Shown here in pieces: positions 49,985 to 58,023 of a stretch of DNA of 64,000 bases (positions are counted from its first letter, which is position 1; every line of letters starts with the position of its first letter). This DNA comes from GCA-2684655 sp045105235 (GTDB lineage Bacteria > Planctomycetota > UBA1135 > UBA2386), in the NCBI GenBank assembly GCA_045105235.1, contig JBGCDH010000070.1:1-64000 (forward strand). The letters run 5' to 3'. A program made the position numbers and the translations under genes. The notes beneath the pieces were generated by a model, which had not been told where the DNA came from, did no database searches, and worked only from the letters and a program-made list of their open reading frames with translations.

Positions 49985-52324
49985 ATGACGCATGCCTCGA
50001 CGATCGCCGCGACGGGCGTAGCCCGAAAGCTGGTGGCCCTCCGCGCCGCTGCCTTCGGAGCACTCTGCCTGCTCTTTGCGGCCTGCCCCAACAGCTCACC
50101 ATCATCGACGCCCGCCGTGATGCTGACGTTTTCTCAGTCCCGGGTGTGCCTCGAGCCAGGAGAAACGGGCAAGGTCATGGTCGCGCAGAACCGCTTCTCC
50201 AGCACGCTCAGCCGACCCGCCCCGCTGCGCACCGCCGAGCCCCTGCCGGCCTCCGACCTGGATCTGACGATCGACCAGCTCGAAGCGTTCGGACGCAGCG
50301 CGCTGACCATCACAGTCGCGGCGGATGCGCGCCCCGGCCGCCACGACGTCGCGTTCTCTCGGATCGACGGACCCGACGTGATCCTGCCGGTCATCGTCGC
50401 GCCCACCGACAGCACCCCGCGCATGGGCCCGGCCACCACCATCGCCGCTGGCGAATCCCACACGCTGGCCATCGCGACCGATGGCGCGGTTTGGGCATGG
50501 GGCCGCAACGAATTTGGCCAGCTCGGCGACGGCACGCTCATCGATCGCATCGTGCCCATTCGCGTCGAAGGCCTGCCGCTGCCGGCCATCGCCATTGCCG
50601 CCGGCGACGAGCATTCGCTGGTTCTACTGCAGGACAACACGATTTGGGGCTTTGGCAGCACCGACAGCTTTCGGCTGCGCACGATCGGCAACAACATCGA
50701 TGCCCAGCCCGTGCCGATCCAAGTCTCGGCGTCGAACGCGTTCGCCGCTGAAATCGCCGCCGGCAGCGGGCACGGCCTGCTTCGCGACGATCAGGGCGCA
50801 GTCCTTGCATGGGGCGCAAACCAAAGCGGCCAAACGAGCAACCTTCAGGTCAACGAGAACACCGCCGTCAGTGGCCTGCCGCTTGCCGCATCCCAAGTCA
50901 CGGCGGCCTACGACGTTTCGTATGCGGTGCTGACCGACAACATGCTCTGGGCCTGGGGCAACGGCAGCTTCGGCCAGCTCGGCCCGTCGGCCAACGGCGT
51001 GCAGGCATTGGCGCGACCGGTCTTGACCGTCGCCAACGTCACGCAAGTCGCGGCGGGTCTGCGCCATACGCTCGTGCTGTCGGGTAGCACCGTGCAGGCG
51101 TTCGGCGACAACGCGTTCAGCCAGCTCGGCGACGGCAGCCTCAGTGCGCAGACCGGCCAACCCGCGATCGTGCCGCGCCTGATCTCACCGCGACAAATCG
51201 CGGCAGGACGCTTCCACTCGCTGGCTCTCCAGGCCAATCAGCAGGTGCAGCAGTGGGGGCTTTCGAGCAGCGGTCAAGCTGGACCGCCCGTCGCGCCCGC
51301 AAACGACCCGCGCGACTTCCAGCTGCTGCCCGAACGCGTCACCAACCTGCCATCGGCATCGGCGATCGATGCCGGTGGTCGGCATTCGCTGGCGCTGACG
51401 ACCGCGAGCGACAGCATCTATGGCTGGGGCAGCAGCACCTTTGGGCAGCTCGGTGACGGCACCATCGCAAGGTCGCGCGACGCTGCGGCGCCGGTCTACG
51501 GCACGGGCAGCGGCGGTGCCGAGCGACACGTTCTCGCCGTGCTCTCTCGCGGCCGCGGGACGATCCGCGCCGAGGTCGCCGGGCTGCCCCTCGCTACGTC
51601 CGTCGATGCCTCGCGGGGCGTGGCGTTTGCGGTTGCGCAGTCGCAGATGGTCACGCTGACCGCACTGCCCGACGAGGGCCGCGTATTTCTCAACTGGGGC
51701 GCGCAAGCCAGCGGCACGTCCGCGACGATCCTGGTCAGCATGGATCGCAGCCGCGCGTGCATCGCGCGCTTTGGCACGTTGCCGCGTGCCGAGTTCGAAA
51801 CCACACTGCTGCCGAGCACGGTGCGCGCCGTCGCCGAACTCGACGCCGACCTAGACGGCTGCATCGAAGAGTGGCAGTGGGACGTCGACAACGATGGCAG
51901 CATCGACGGCACCGGCCGAGAGTTCGCATACGACCGGCCGGAGAGCGCCAGCGAGCTGCGGCTTGTGGTGACGGACAACGACGGCTTGACGGCGAGCAGC
52001 GTGCAACAAGTTGAAGGCCTAGGCGGCGGTAGCGGCGGTAGCGGCGGTAGCGGCGGCGGACCAAACGCAGCGTTCTTCTTCTTGCCGGAGGAGCCGTTCG
52101 CCTTGTTCCCCGTGACGTTTCGCGGCGGTCAAAGCAGCAGCCCACTCGGCCCGATCAGCAGCTGGCAGTGGGACTTCACCAACGATGGCAGCCTCGATGC
52201 GAGCGGCGAAGAGGTCCAGTTCAGCTACCCAAGCGCTGGCGTCTACACCGTGCGACTGGTCGTCACCGATCAAAACGGCCAGACCGACGAAGCCACGCAG
52301 TCCGTCACCGTGCTCGAAGGATAG
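49985..52324 (+). CDS. Lipoprotein with RCC1-type propeller, InlB-like and two PKD domains
   Basis: A 779-residue protein. The lipobox is LLFAAC (Cys34). After an N-terminal beta domain come RCC1-like repeats (AGESHTLAIATDGAVWAWGRNEFGQLGDG, followed by AAGDEHSLVLL, AAGLRHTLVL and others), at least six blades. A stretch typical of divergent InlB/bacterial repeats (VTLTALPDEGRVFLNW) follows. Then come two PKD domains: EEWQWDVDNDGSIDGTG, and SSWQWDFTNDGSLDASG. A pure GGS linker (52025-52051) separates them. It has no shared C-terminal tail. The start at 49985 is chosen for the lipobox, since the frame opens at 49721. It probably serves as a surface binding protein. It ends 9 bp before the converging papain-like protease. 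Confidence 0.85.
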   Translation: MTHASTIAATGVARKLVALRAAAFGALCLLFAACPNSSPSSTPAVMLTFSQSRVCLEPGETGKVMVAQNRFSSTLSRPAPLRTAEPLPASDLDLTIDQLEAFGRSALTITVAADARPGRHDVAFSRIDGPDVILPVIVAPTDSTPRMGPATTIAAGESHTLAIATDGAVWAWGRNEFGQLGDGTLIDRIVPIRVEGLPLPAIAIAAGDEHSLVLLQDNTIWGFGSTDSFRLRTIGNNIDAQPVPIQVSASNAFAAEIAAGSGHGLLRDDQGAVLAWGANQSGQTSNLQVNENTAVSGLPLAASQVTAAYDVSYAVLTDNMLWAWGNGSFGQLGPSANGVQALARPVLTVANVTQVAAGLRHTLVLSGSTVQAFGDNAFSQLGDGSLSAQTGQPAIVPRLISPRQIAAGRFHSLALQANQQVQQWGLSSSGQAGPPVAPANDPRDFQLLPERVTNLPSASAIDAGGRHSLALTTASDSIYGWGSSTFGQLGDGTIARSRDAAAPVYGTGSGGAERHVLAVLSRGRGTIRAEVAGLPLATSVDASRGVAFAVAQSQMVTLTALPDEGRVFLNWGAQASGTSATILVSMDRSRACIARFGTLPRAEFETTLLPSTVRAVAELDADLDGCIEEWQWDVDNDGSIDGTGREFAYDRPESASELRLVVTDNDGLTASSVQQVEGLGGGSGGSGGSGGGPNAAFFFLPEEPFALFPVTFRGGQSSSPLGPISSWQWDFTNDGSLDASGEEVQFSYPSAGVYTVRLVVTDQNGQTDEATQSVTVLEG
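52025..52051 (+). repeat. GGCGGTAGC tandem repeat (Gly-Gly-Ser linker)
   Basis: Three identical 9-bp units code for a Gly-Gly-Ser linker between the two PKD domains of the RCC1-like lipoprotein. Length change by slippage would keep the frame. Confidence 0.85.
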
Positions 52325-52333
52325 CCGCGGACA

Positions 52334-53743
52334 CTACTGCGCCGGCACCAGGTCGACGGCCGCTTTGGGCCACGGCGCAAAGTCCCCAAAGCGCACCGTG
52401 CGCAAGAAGTTTGGCTTGTCCGGATCGACCTGGTTGCCGCCGCCGAATCGCATGGTAACCCGCCCGCGGGTGCCGGCCCGCAGCTTGGCAAGCGCCTCGC
52501 CACGGAGCTGCAGCGGCGCACCACAGCGGCGCTCCAACGTCTGTGTCGCGACCACGCGCCTGGCGAGCGGCGACCAACGGCCGTCTCGACCGCGCACTTC
52601 CACTGCATATTCGACCACTTCAACGTTTGGGTCACGCGGCGTCAGCGTCCACAGCGAAAGCTCGAGAGCCGCCGCATCGCCGACTCCCCGAGGCTGCACC
52701 TTGACGCGAAAGTCCGCGTCACGGATCGACGCGCTCTGCGCAAACGGGCTCAACCGCGGCGTCCGGATGTAGACCTCGTCGATCAGCAGCGCACGCGTTG
52801 CAAACGCCGCGTGGTAGTCAAACAGGATGGTGCAGTAGCCGTCATCGCCCCACCCGCTGCCCCACGAGTTCTTCGCCAGAAAGCCGTAGGCGTCGTACCC
52901 AACCAACGTCACGGCATGGCCGCCGTAGCGGTCCTTATCGGGATCCGGCAAGCGCTCGGCGAGGATCTGGCCGGCGTAGAGCGCCTGCACGAAGTCGAGC
53001 TTCTTGGCGGCAGCGCGCAGCTTGACGGCGCCGTAGTCCTGCCAACCCTCGTCGCCAGGAAGCTGATACCGAAACATCATGCCCGGATGGATCGCAGTGC
53101 GTTCGCGCTTGAGATCCTCGTCCGCTTTCGACCACGCAGGCCCATAGACCGCATACGACACCGGGATCGCGAGGCGGCCGCCGTCAAACTCCTTCTTGAG
53201 GCGCGCGACGTCGCGCGCCGCGGCCGGCTGCAGCACCGCGCTGTCCGTTGCCCGAAAGCCGTACTTGCCGAAGCCGTCGCGGACCTTGGCGAGATCGGGG
53301 CCGCGGATCTGGGCCAGTGCGAGATAGCGCCGCAGCTCCTCGGGCGTCGACGGCCCTGCTTTGCGCGGGTCGGGGTCGTAGGGCAGAAACGACTCGTGCG
53401 ACGTGCCCACCAGTTCGAACAGCGGCACATACGACTCGAAGGCGTTGCCCTCCCTCATGACGGGTTTGCGACCGAGCGCCCGCAGCCATTGGTCGACGCC
53501 TTGCTCGTGCCTCTTCACCGTCGCGTAGAGCAGCTGCTCGCTCAGATCCGTCGGCACCCCGGGAAACGTCTCCAGGGCGGCGCAGATTGCGAATGCTACA
53601 CAGGTGCCGCGGTTGCCCTGATCCTTGACCGAGGACTGAGAAGGACGCTGATCCACCTGCGCACCAGTCGCTACCGCCAACACGAGCGCAGCAAAGAGGG
53701 GCTTCGACGAGCAGATTCGGAACAAGAAAAGCGCGGGCTTCAT
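52334..53743 (-). CDS. Papain-family (C1) cysteine protease, exported
   Basis: A 469-residue protease. The signal peptide ends near VATGAQ (29), and the mature enzyme starts almost at once, so there is no long propeptide. The catalytic set is present: the oxyanion Gln and nucleophile in VKDQGNRGTCVAFA (Gln42, Cys48), His in GGHAVTLVGYD (near 276), and Asn in AKNSWGSGWGDDGY (near 291). A beta-rich C-terminal region of about 150 residues follows. I start it at ATG 53743 for the signal peptide; the frame extends to 53794. It is divergent from the anchored trypsin-like protease across a 350-bp gap that contains no other gene. The tail-to-tail neighbour is the RCC1/PKD lipoprotein. Confidence 0.93.
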   Translation of the reverse strand: MKPALFLFRICSSKPLFAALVLAVATGAQVDQRPSQSSVKDQGNRGTCVAFAICAALETFPGVPTDLSEQLLYATVKRHEQGVDQWLRALGRKPVMREGNAFESYVPLFELVGTSHESFLPYDPDPRKAGPSTPEELRRYLALAQIRGPDLAKVRDGFGKYGFRATDSAVLQPAAARDVARLKKEFDGGRLAIPVSYAVYGPAWSKADEDLKRERTAIHPGMMFRYQLPGDEGWQDYGAVKLRAAAKKLDFVQALYAGQILAERLPDPDKDRYGGHAVTLVGYDAYGFLAKNSWGSGWGDDGYCTILFDYHAAFATRALLIDEVYIRTPRLSPFAQSASIRDADFRVKVQPRGVGDAAALELSLWTLTPRDPNVEVVEYAVEVRGRDGRWSPLARRVVATQTLERRCGAPLQLRGEALAKLRAGTRGRVTMRFGGGNQVDPDKPNFLRTVRFGDFAPWPKAAVDLVPAQ

Positions 53744-54093
53744 ATCGCCATGATCGAACGCGGCACGGCCCGCACCCAACATCCGATTCACCACGGCGTC
53801 GCCGCAACTCCAACGCGAACGGCACTTCCCGTAAGCCTCGCGCCGCAGCAGCCGCCAGGCGGCTCAACGCGTTGGCTGGCCAACATCCCAACATGCACCA
53901 ATCGACTGCCGTGAAGTACGCCACCAAAGAGCTGAATCCAGCCTACGGCGTGACCGGATAGCGCCCATGCCAAGGATGCCACAAGTCCTTGCAGAGCCTA
54001 CAGTTGCTTTTCGCTTCAGGCGTTACCAGCAGCTTTCCGAAGCCTCAGCACGGCAGTGGTTTCTGCCGATGCAACTAGGGGAAAGCAACTGGG

Positions 54094-55275
54094 ATGAAGC
54101 GCACTCTAATAGAGGTGTTCTGCGGCCTCGCGGCCTTGGTCTTGATGGTCTCGTTCCATCATCAAATCGCGCGACTTGAGGTTCAGCAGGCAGACGTCAA
54201 TGCACTCGAGGACAAGCTTGAGCACGCCGTGGTCCAGAAGGACCGCGACAACCAAGAGCTAGAGGCTCTGCAACAGCAGATCCTGGCGCGGACCGACACG
54301 CGCATTGAAAAGCTCGAGAATCAACTTCGCGCTGCTTCTACGGACGGCAATCAAGCAGAGGTGATCCACACCGAGCTCGAACAAGCGCAGCGCGAGGTCA
54401 AGCAGTTCCAAAGCCGGCTGTCGACGGACTTCGAACGCACCAAGGCTCTCGTGGACGCTTACATCAGCGAGGTTCGCGCCAAGGAGCGCAACGCGACCAT
54501 GCGGATGAACCAGACGCGCGGCCAGATCGCGACGCTGGCAAGCTCGATCTACCAGGACCGCAACACGCTGACGCGCCAGATGCTGCTGCCGACCGTGCAG
54601 CTCAACGGCGAGGACACCGTCGGCTCCGGCACGATCGTGTTCTCCGGCGCCAACCCGGAGAAGAAGGGCAAGGTGGAGACCTATGTGCTGACGTCCTACC
54701 ACGTGGTGCGCAACATCCTGGCCGACACGCCGCGGGCTCGCCGCGAGGGCTTTGACGTGACCATCTACCTGCCCGGCAACAACCTCAACGTGAAGGGCCG
54801 CATGGTCTGCTTTGAGGCCAAGATCGACGCCGCGCTGGTCCAGCTCGAAACCGACCGAGAGCTTCCGTTCGTCGCCAACGTGCTGCCGCGAGAAGAAACC
54901 TCCGACGTGCACGTGTGGGATCCGGTCTGCGCTGTCGGCTGCCCGCTCGGCAACGATCCGGTGCCAAGCAAGGGCGAGGTCAGCTCGCTCAACAACGAGC
55001 TCAACGGCGCCAACTACTGGATGGTCAACGCACCAACCTACTTCGGCAACTCGGGCGGCGGCATCTACCGCGCCGACACGCGTCAGCTGATCGGTGTGTT
55101 CTCGAAGATCTACACGCACGGCAAGGGCCAGCCCGTCGTCGTGCCGCACATGGGTCTTTGCACGCCGATGGACCTAGTCTACGAGTGGCTGCACGCTGAA
55201 AAGCTCGACCACCTGCTGCAGAGCGAATCGATCGACCGTATCGATCTGAGTTCGCTGGCCGCGCCGATGAAGTAG
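54094..55275 (+). CDS. Membrane-anchored trypsin-like serine protease with coiled-coil stalk
   Basis: A 393-residue protein. A single N-terminal membrane helix (IEVFCGLAALVLMVSFHHQI) acts as the anchor. A coiled-coil stalk (about residues 30-160, rich in Glu, Gln and Leu) and then a chymotrypsin-fold domain follow. The catalytic triad is visible: His in TSYHVV (near 203), Asp in KIDAALV (near 244) and Ser in FGNSGGG (near 319). It lacks PDZ domains, so it differs from DegP/HtrA. The stalk places the protease in the periplasm at a distance from the membrane. It is divergent from the papain-like protease, and the two may share regulation. Its substrate is unknown. The start at 54094 fits the anchor. 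Confidence 0.87.
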   Translation: MKRTLIEVFCGLAALVLMVSFHHQIARLEVQQADVNALEDKLEHAVVQKDRDNQELEALQQQILARTDTRIEKLENQLRAASTDGNQAEVIHTELEQAQREVKQFQSRLSTDFERTKALVDAYISEVRAKERNATMRMNQTRGQIATLASSIYQDRNTLTRQMLLPTVQLNGEDTVGSGTIVFSGANPEKKGKVETYVLTSYHVVRNILADTPRARREGFDVTIYLPGNNLNVKGRMVCFEAKIDAALVQLETDRELPFVANVLPREETSDVHVWDPVCAVGCPLGNDPVPSKGEVSSLNNELNGANYWMVNAPTYFGNSGGGIYRADTRQLIGVFSKIYTHGKGQPVVVPHMGLCTPMDLVYEWLHAEKLDHLLQSESIDRIDLSSLAAPMK

Positions 55276-55433
55276 GCAGCTGGCCGCTGCGGCACGCAGC
55301 CCTCGCCAAGACAGCGGCGAAATCCGCGCCGCCGCCAATCGGACGCGCGCGAACGGCGCGAAAGGGCGCCGGTTCAGGGAATTCTGGCGAAATCAAAACG
55401 TGCGCCAAAGCGCTCGGAATGCCGTGACGCAGC

Positions 55434-55446
55434 GTTTTTCAAAAAC
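55434..55446. promoter_or_regulatory. Palindrome GTTTTTCAAAAAC
   Basis: A 13-bp dyad (GTTTTT-C-AAAAAC) lies 159 bp after the protease stop and 121 bp before the next start. It could mark a protein-binding site or an AT-rich melting region; it is AT-rich in otherwise GC-rich surroundings. Confidence 0.3.
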
Positions 55447-55463
55447 TAGCTGACGGTGTTCGA

Positions 55464-55475
55464 GAACCATGGTTC
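55464..55475. promoter_or_regulatory. Perfect 12-bp palindrome GAACCATGGTTC
   Basis: A perfect inverted repeat in the leader of the large propeller gene at 55567. It lies between two other dyads at 55434 and 55507, suggesting a cluster of regulator sites. Function is unassigned. Confidence 0.3.
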
Positions 55476-55506
55476 GCGCCGGCAGCCCTCGCCGCGCGAC
55501 ACCGTT

Positions 55507-55524
55507 CGCTGAGCATGCTCAGCG
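55507..55524. promoter_or_regulatory. Perfect 18-bp palindrome CGCTGAGCATGCTCAGCG
   Basis: A perfect inverted repeat of 18 bp whose right edge is 42 bp before the ATG at 55567. It is the strongest dyad in this gap and a good operator candidate for a dimeric regulator, or it may form a leader hairpin. Confidence 0.4.
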
Positions 55525-55566
55525 CCCCGAGTTCTCGGCTGACTTCCAGCAACCAAGAGACTCCTC

Positions 55567-58023
55567 ATGGCGTCCCCATACCCTTCCCTTCCCTCCTCCC
55601 CTCTCGCTTCCCTTCTCGCCGCCGCCGCCGCACTGCTCGGCACAAGCGCCGGCGCGCTCCGCGCTCAAACCCCATGCGGGCTACAGTGGCAGCCCGGCGC
55701 TGGCACGTTTGGCCCCAACGGCAACGCACGCGCCCTGGCCGAGCTGCCAAACGGCGACCTGATCGCCGCCGGCAGCTTCCGCATCGCCGACGGTGCCCAA
55801 TGCGCAAATATCGCGCGGTTCGACGGCACCACGTGGCAGCGCATGGGCGATGGCTTCAACAGCTTCGTCTCCGCGCTCGCCGTTCGCCCCAACGGCGAAC
55901 TCTATGCGTGCGGCGGCTTCTCTTCTTCGGGCACCGCGTTTGTCGGTCGCGCCGCGAGATGGGACGGCACCGCATGGGCCAACATCGGCGCCGACGTCGT
56001 CGGGTCGATCTTTGAGCTGGCCATCGCGCCCAACGGCGACCTGATTGCCGCCGGCTCGTTTGAATCGATCAGCGGGGTGCCGGCCGAGAACCTGGCGCGC
56101 TTCGACGGCGCGAGCTGGTCCGCGTTCGCGCCACCAAGCGGCCTGCGATTCCTGAACACCATCGAGTTTCTGCCAAACGGCAACCTCGCCGCAGGCGGAA
56201 CCGGGCCTCTTGGCCAACCCGACCTGGTTGTCTGGGACGGCGCGACGTGGTCAGGACTCAACGGCGTCAGCAGCTCTGCCCTCGTCAGCATCCGTGACAT
56301 CGCCGCGAGACCAAACGGCGACATCGCCATCCTTACGCAGGCTTTCTCCGCCGCAAACACGCTCACGATTTGGGACGGCACGGGCCTTACCACGATCAAC
56401 ACGCAGCTGCTTGGCATCGACGCAATCGAGACCGCAGCCAACGGCGACGTCTTGATCGCCGGAGTGGCGAACGCCGCCGGCGCTGCCGAGGTATACCGCT
56501 TCGACGGCACCAACCTCACGGCGCTCGGCGACACAGCAGCAACCTCTGCGACGTCGGTTCTCGAGCTGGCAAACGGCGACATTCTGGCTGGCGGCAACCC
56601 GAGCAGCGCCGGATCCGTTTCGCGCTTTGATGGCCAATGGACCAGCCTGGGCCAAGCCAGCTCCGCCCCATCCGACGTGCGCGTCGTCGAGCGCCTGAGG
56701 GACGGACGCGTTGTCGCCGGCGGTGACTTCACGCAGATCTTCGGCACGCAGGCCAACAACCTGGCGGTCTTCGACGGCACCACCTGGCAGGCATTCGGCG
56801 CCGGAACCAACGGTCCCGTAACGTCGCTCAAAGCAACCGCCGATGGCGCGCTGCTGGTTGGCGGCGACTTCACCCAGATCGACGGCATCGCTGCGCTGCG
56901 CGTCGCGCGCCTCGACAGCGGCGCCTGGAGCCCCTTGGGCGCCGGCTTGCCGGTCGCCCCCGAGCACCTCAGTCAAAACTCGATGGGCGCCGTCGCCGCC
57001 GTGCTCGGCGCTGGCAACACGTTTACGAACCGCGTGCAGCGCTTCGATGGAACGACCTGGATCAACGTTTCGCCAGCACCAGCCGGCGCGATCCGGGATG
57101 TCGTGGCGCTGGATTCCGACGACTTCGCCATCCTCGGCAACATCTTGATCGGCGTCGTCCAGTTTGCCGGGGCCGTCACCTTCGACTCGAATGCACAGAT
57201 CCAAACGGTCATGCCCGGCACCGACAACCGCGTGCTCGGCCGCGCCGAACGCGACGCCAATGGCGAGCTGATCGCAGTCTCGGTTGGAGGCATCCCAGCA
57301 ACGACGGAGTTTGTGCGTCTGAGCTCGGGAACGGCGATTGTCCAGAGCACCGCACCCGGCAGCACCGCCGGAACGACGATCACGATCCTTGCCGATGGCG
57401 ACATCATCGCAGCGGGCCCGGTCGCCAACGTTCCCGGCAGCCCGGCACGTCGCATCGGCCGCTGGGACGGCAGCACCTGGTCCACCATCGACGGGGACCT
57501 CGGCGACGGCACGATCGCCGACCTGGCAGTCGCCGCCAACGGCGACCTGATCGCCTGCGGCACCTTTGAGACAGCCGGAACGCTGGCGTCGCAGCAGCTC
57601 GCACGCGCCAGCAGCAGCTGCGCTGCCGACGTGCAGCTGTTCGGCCTGCCCTGCACCGGCAGCAACGGCCAAGTCGACCTGACGGCCGGCACGAGCCTGC
57701 CGTGGATCGGCAGCACCCTGCAGGCCACGGCCAGCGGCATGGCGCCGATCTCCCTCGCCGTGCAGACCGTGGGCTCGAGCACGACCACGCAGGCGCTGCC
57801 GCTCGGCTTCGGTAGCTGCTTCTTGCTGGTGCAGCCGTTCGCAACCGCGCTGCTGACGCCCGCCAACGGCCAGGTGGACGTGCCGCTGCCGATCCCCGAC
57901 ATGGCGGCGCTCATCGGCCAACAGTTTGCGATGCAGCTGATCGGGGTCGAACTCGACCCAGCGCTCAACTTGATCGGCACGACCGGCAGCAACGCCCTGG
58001 TGCTGACGATCGGCGCGCTCTAG
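55567..58023 (+). CDS. Large secreted beta-propeller protein with shared C-terminal domain
   Basis: An 818-residue exported protein. The signal peptide ends near ALRAQ (34). About 15 blade-like units follow, each with ARFDGTTW, (P/A)NGDL(I/L)AAGSF or DG(A/S)W motifs. They resemble the Delta-60 and NHL/Kelch propellers found in planctomycete secretomes. The last ~120 residues (from VQLFGLPCTGSNGQ to LVLTIGAL) are the C-terminal domain shared with the Kelch, ELWxxDGT and 61191 proteins. It has no enzyme motif. Its stop codon overlaps that of the TPR gene on the other strand. Three dyads precede the start. A binding or surface role is inferred. Confidence 0.85.
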   Translation: MASPYPSLPSSPLASLLAAAAALLGTSAGALRAQTPCGLQWQPGAGTFGPNGNARALAELPNGDLIAAGSFRIADGAQCANIARFDGTTWQRMGDGFNSFVSALAVRPNGELYACGGFSSSGTAFVGRAARWDGTAWANIGADVVGSIFELAIAPNGDLIAAGSFESISGVPAENLARFDGASWSAFAPPSGLRFLNTIEFLPNGNLAAGGTGPLGQPDLVVWDGATWSGLNGVSSSALVSIRDIAARPNGDIAILTQAFSAANTLTIWDGTGLTTINTQLLGIDAIETAANGDVLIAGVANAAGAAEVYRFDGTNLTALGDTAATSATSVLELANGDILAGGNPSSAGSVSRFDGQWTSLGQASSAPSDVRVVERLRDGRVVAGGDFTQIFGTQANNLAVFDGTTWQAFGAGTNGPVTSLKATADGALLVGGDFTQIDGIAALRVARLDSGAWSPLGAGLPVAPEHLSQNSMGAVAAVLGAGNTFTNRVQRFDGTTWINVSPAPAGAIRDVVALDSDDFAILGNILIGVVQFAGAVTFDSNAQIQTVMPGTDNRVLGRAERDANGELIAVSVGGIPATTEFVRLSSGTAIVQSTAPGSTAGTTITILADGDIIAAGPVANVPGSPARRIGRWDGSTWSTIDGDLGDGTIADLAVAANGDLIACGTFETAGTLASQQLARASSSCAADVQLFGLPCTGSNGQVDLTAGTSLPWIGSTLQATASGMAPISLAVQTVGSSTTTQALPLGFGSCFLLVQPFATALLTPANGQVDVPLPIPDMAALIGQQFAMQLIGVELDPALNLIGTTGSNALVLTIGAL

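Noticed and set aside
56251..57921. 556-codon minus-strand frame opposite the large propeller gene
   Set aside because: The plus strand carries a signal peptide and regular blade motifs. The opposite frame has a low-complexity basic and acidic mix.
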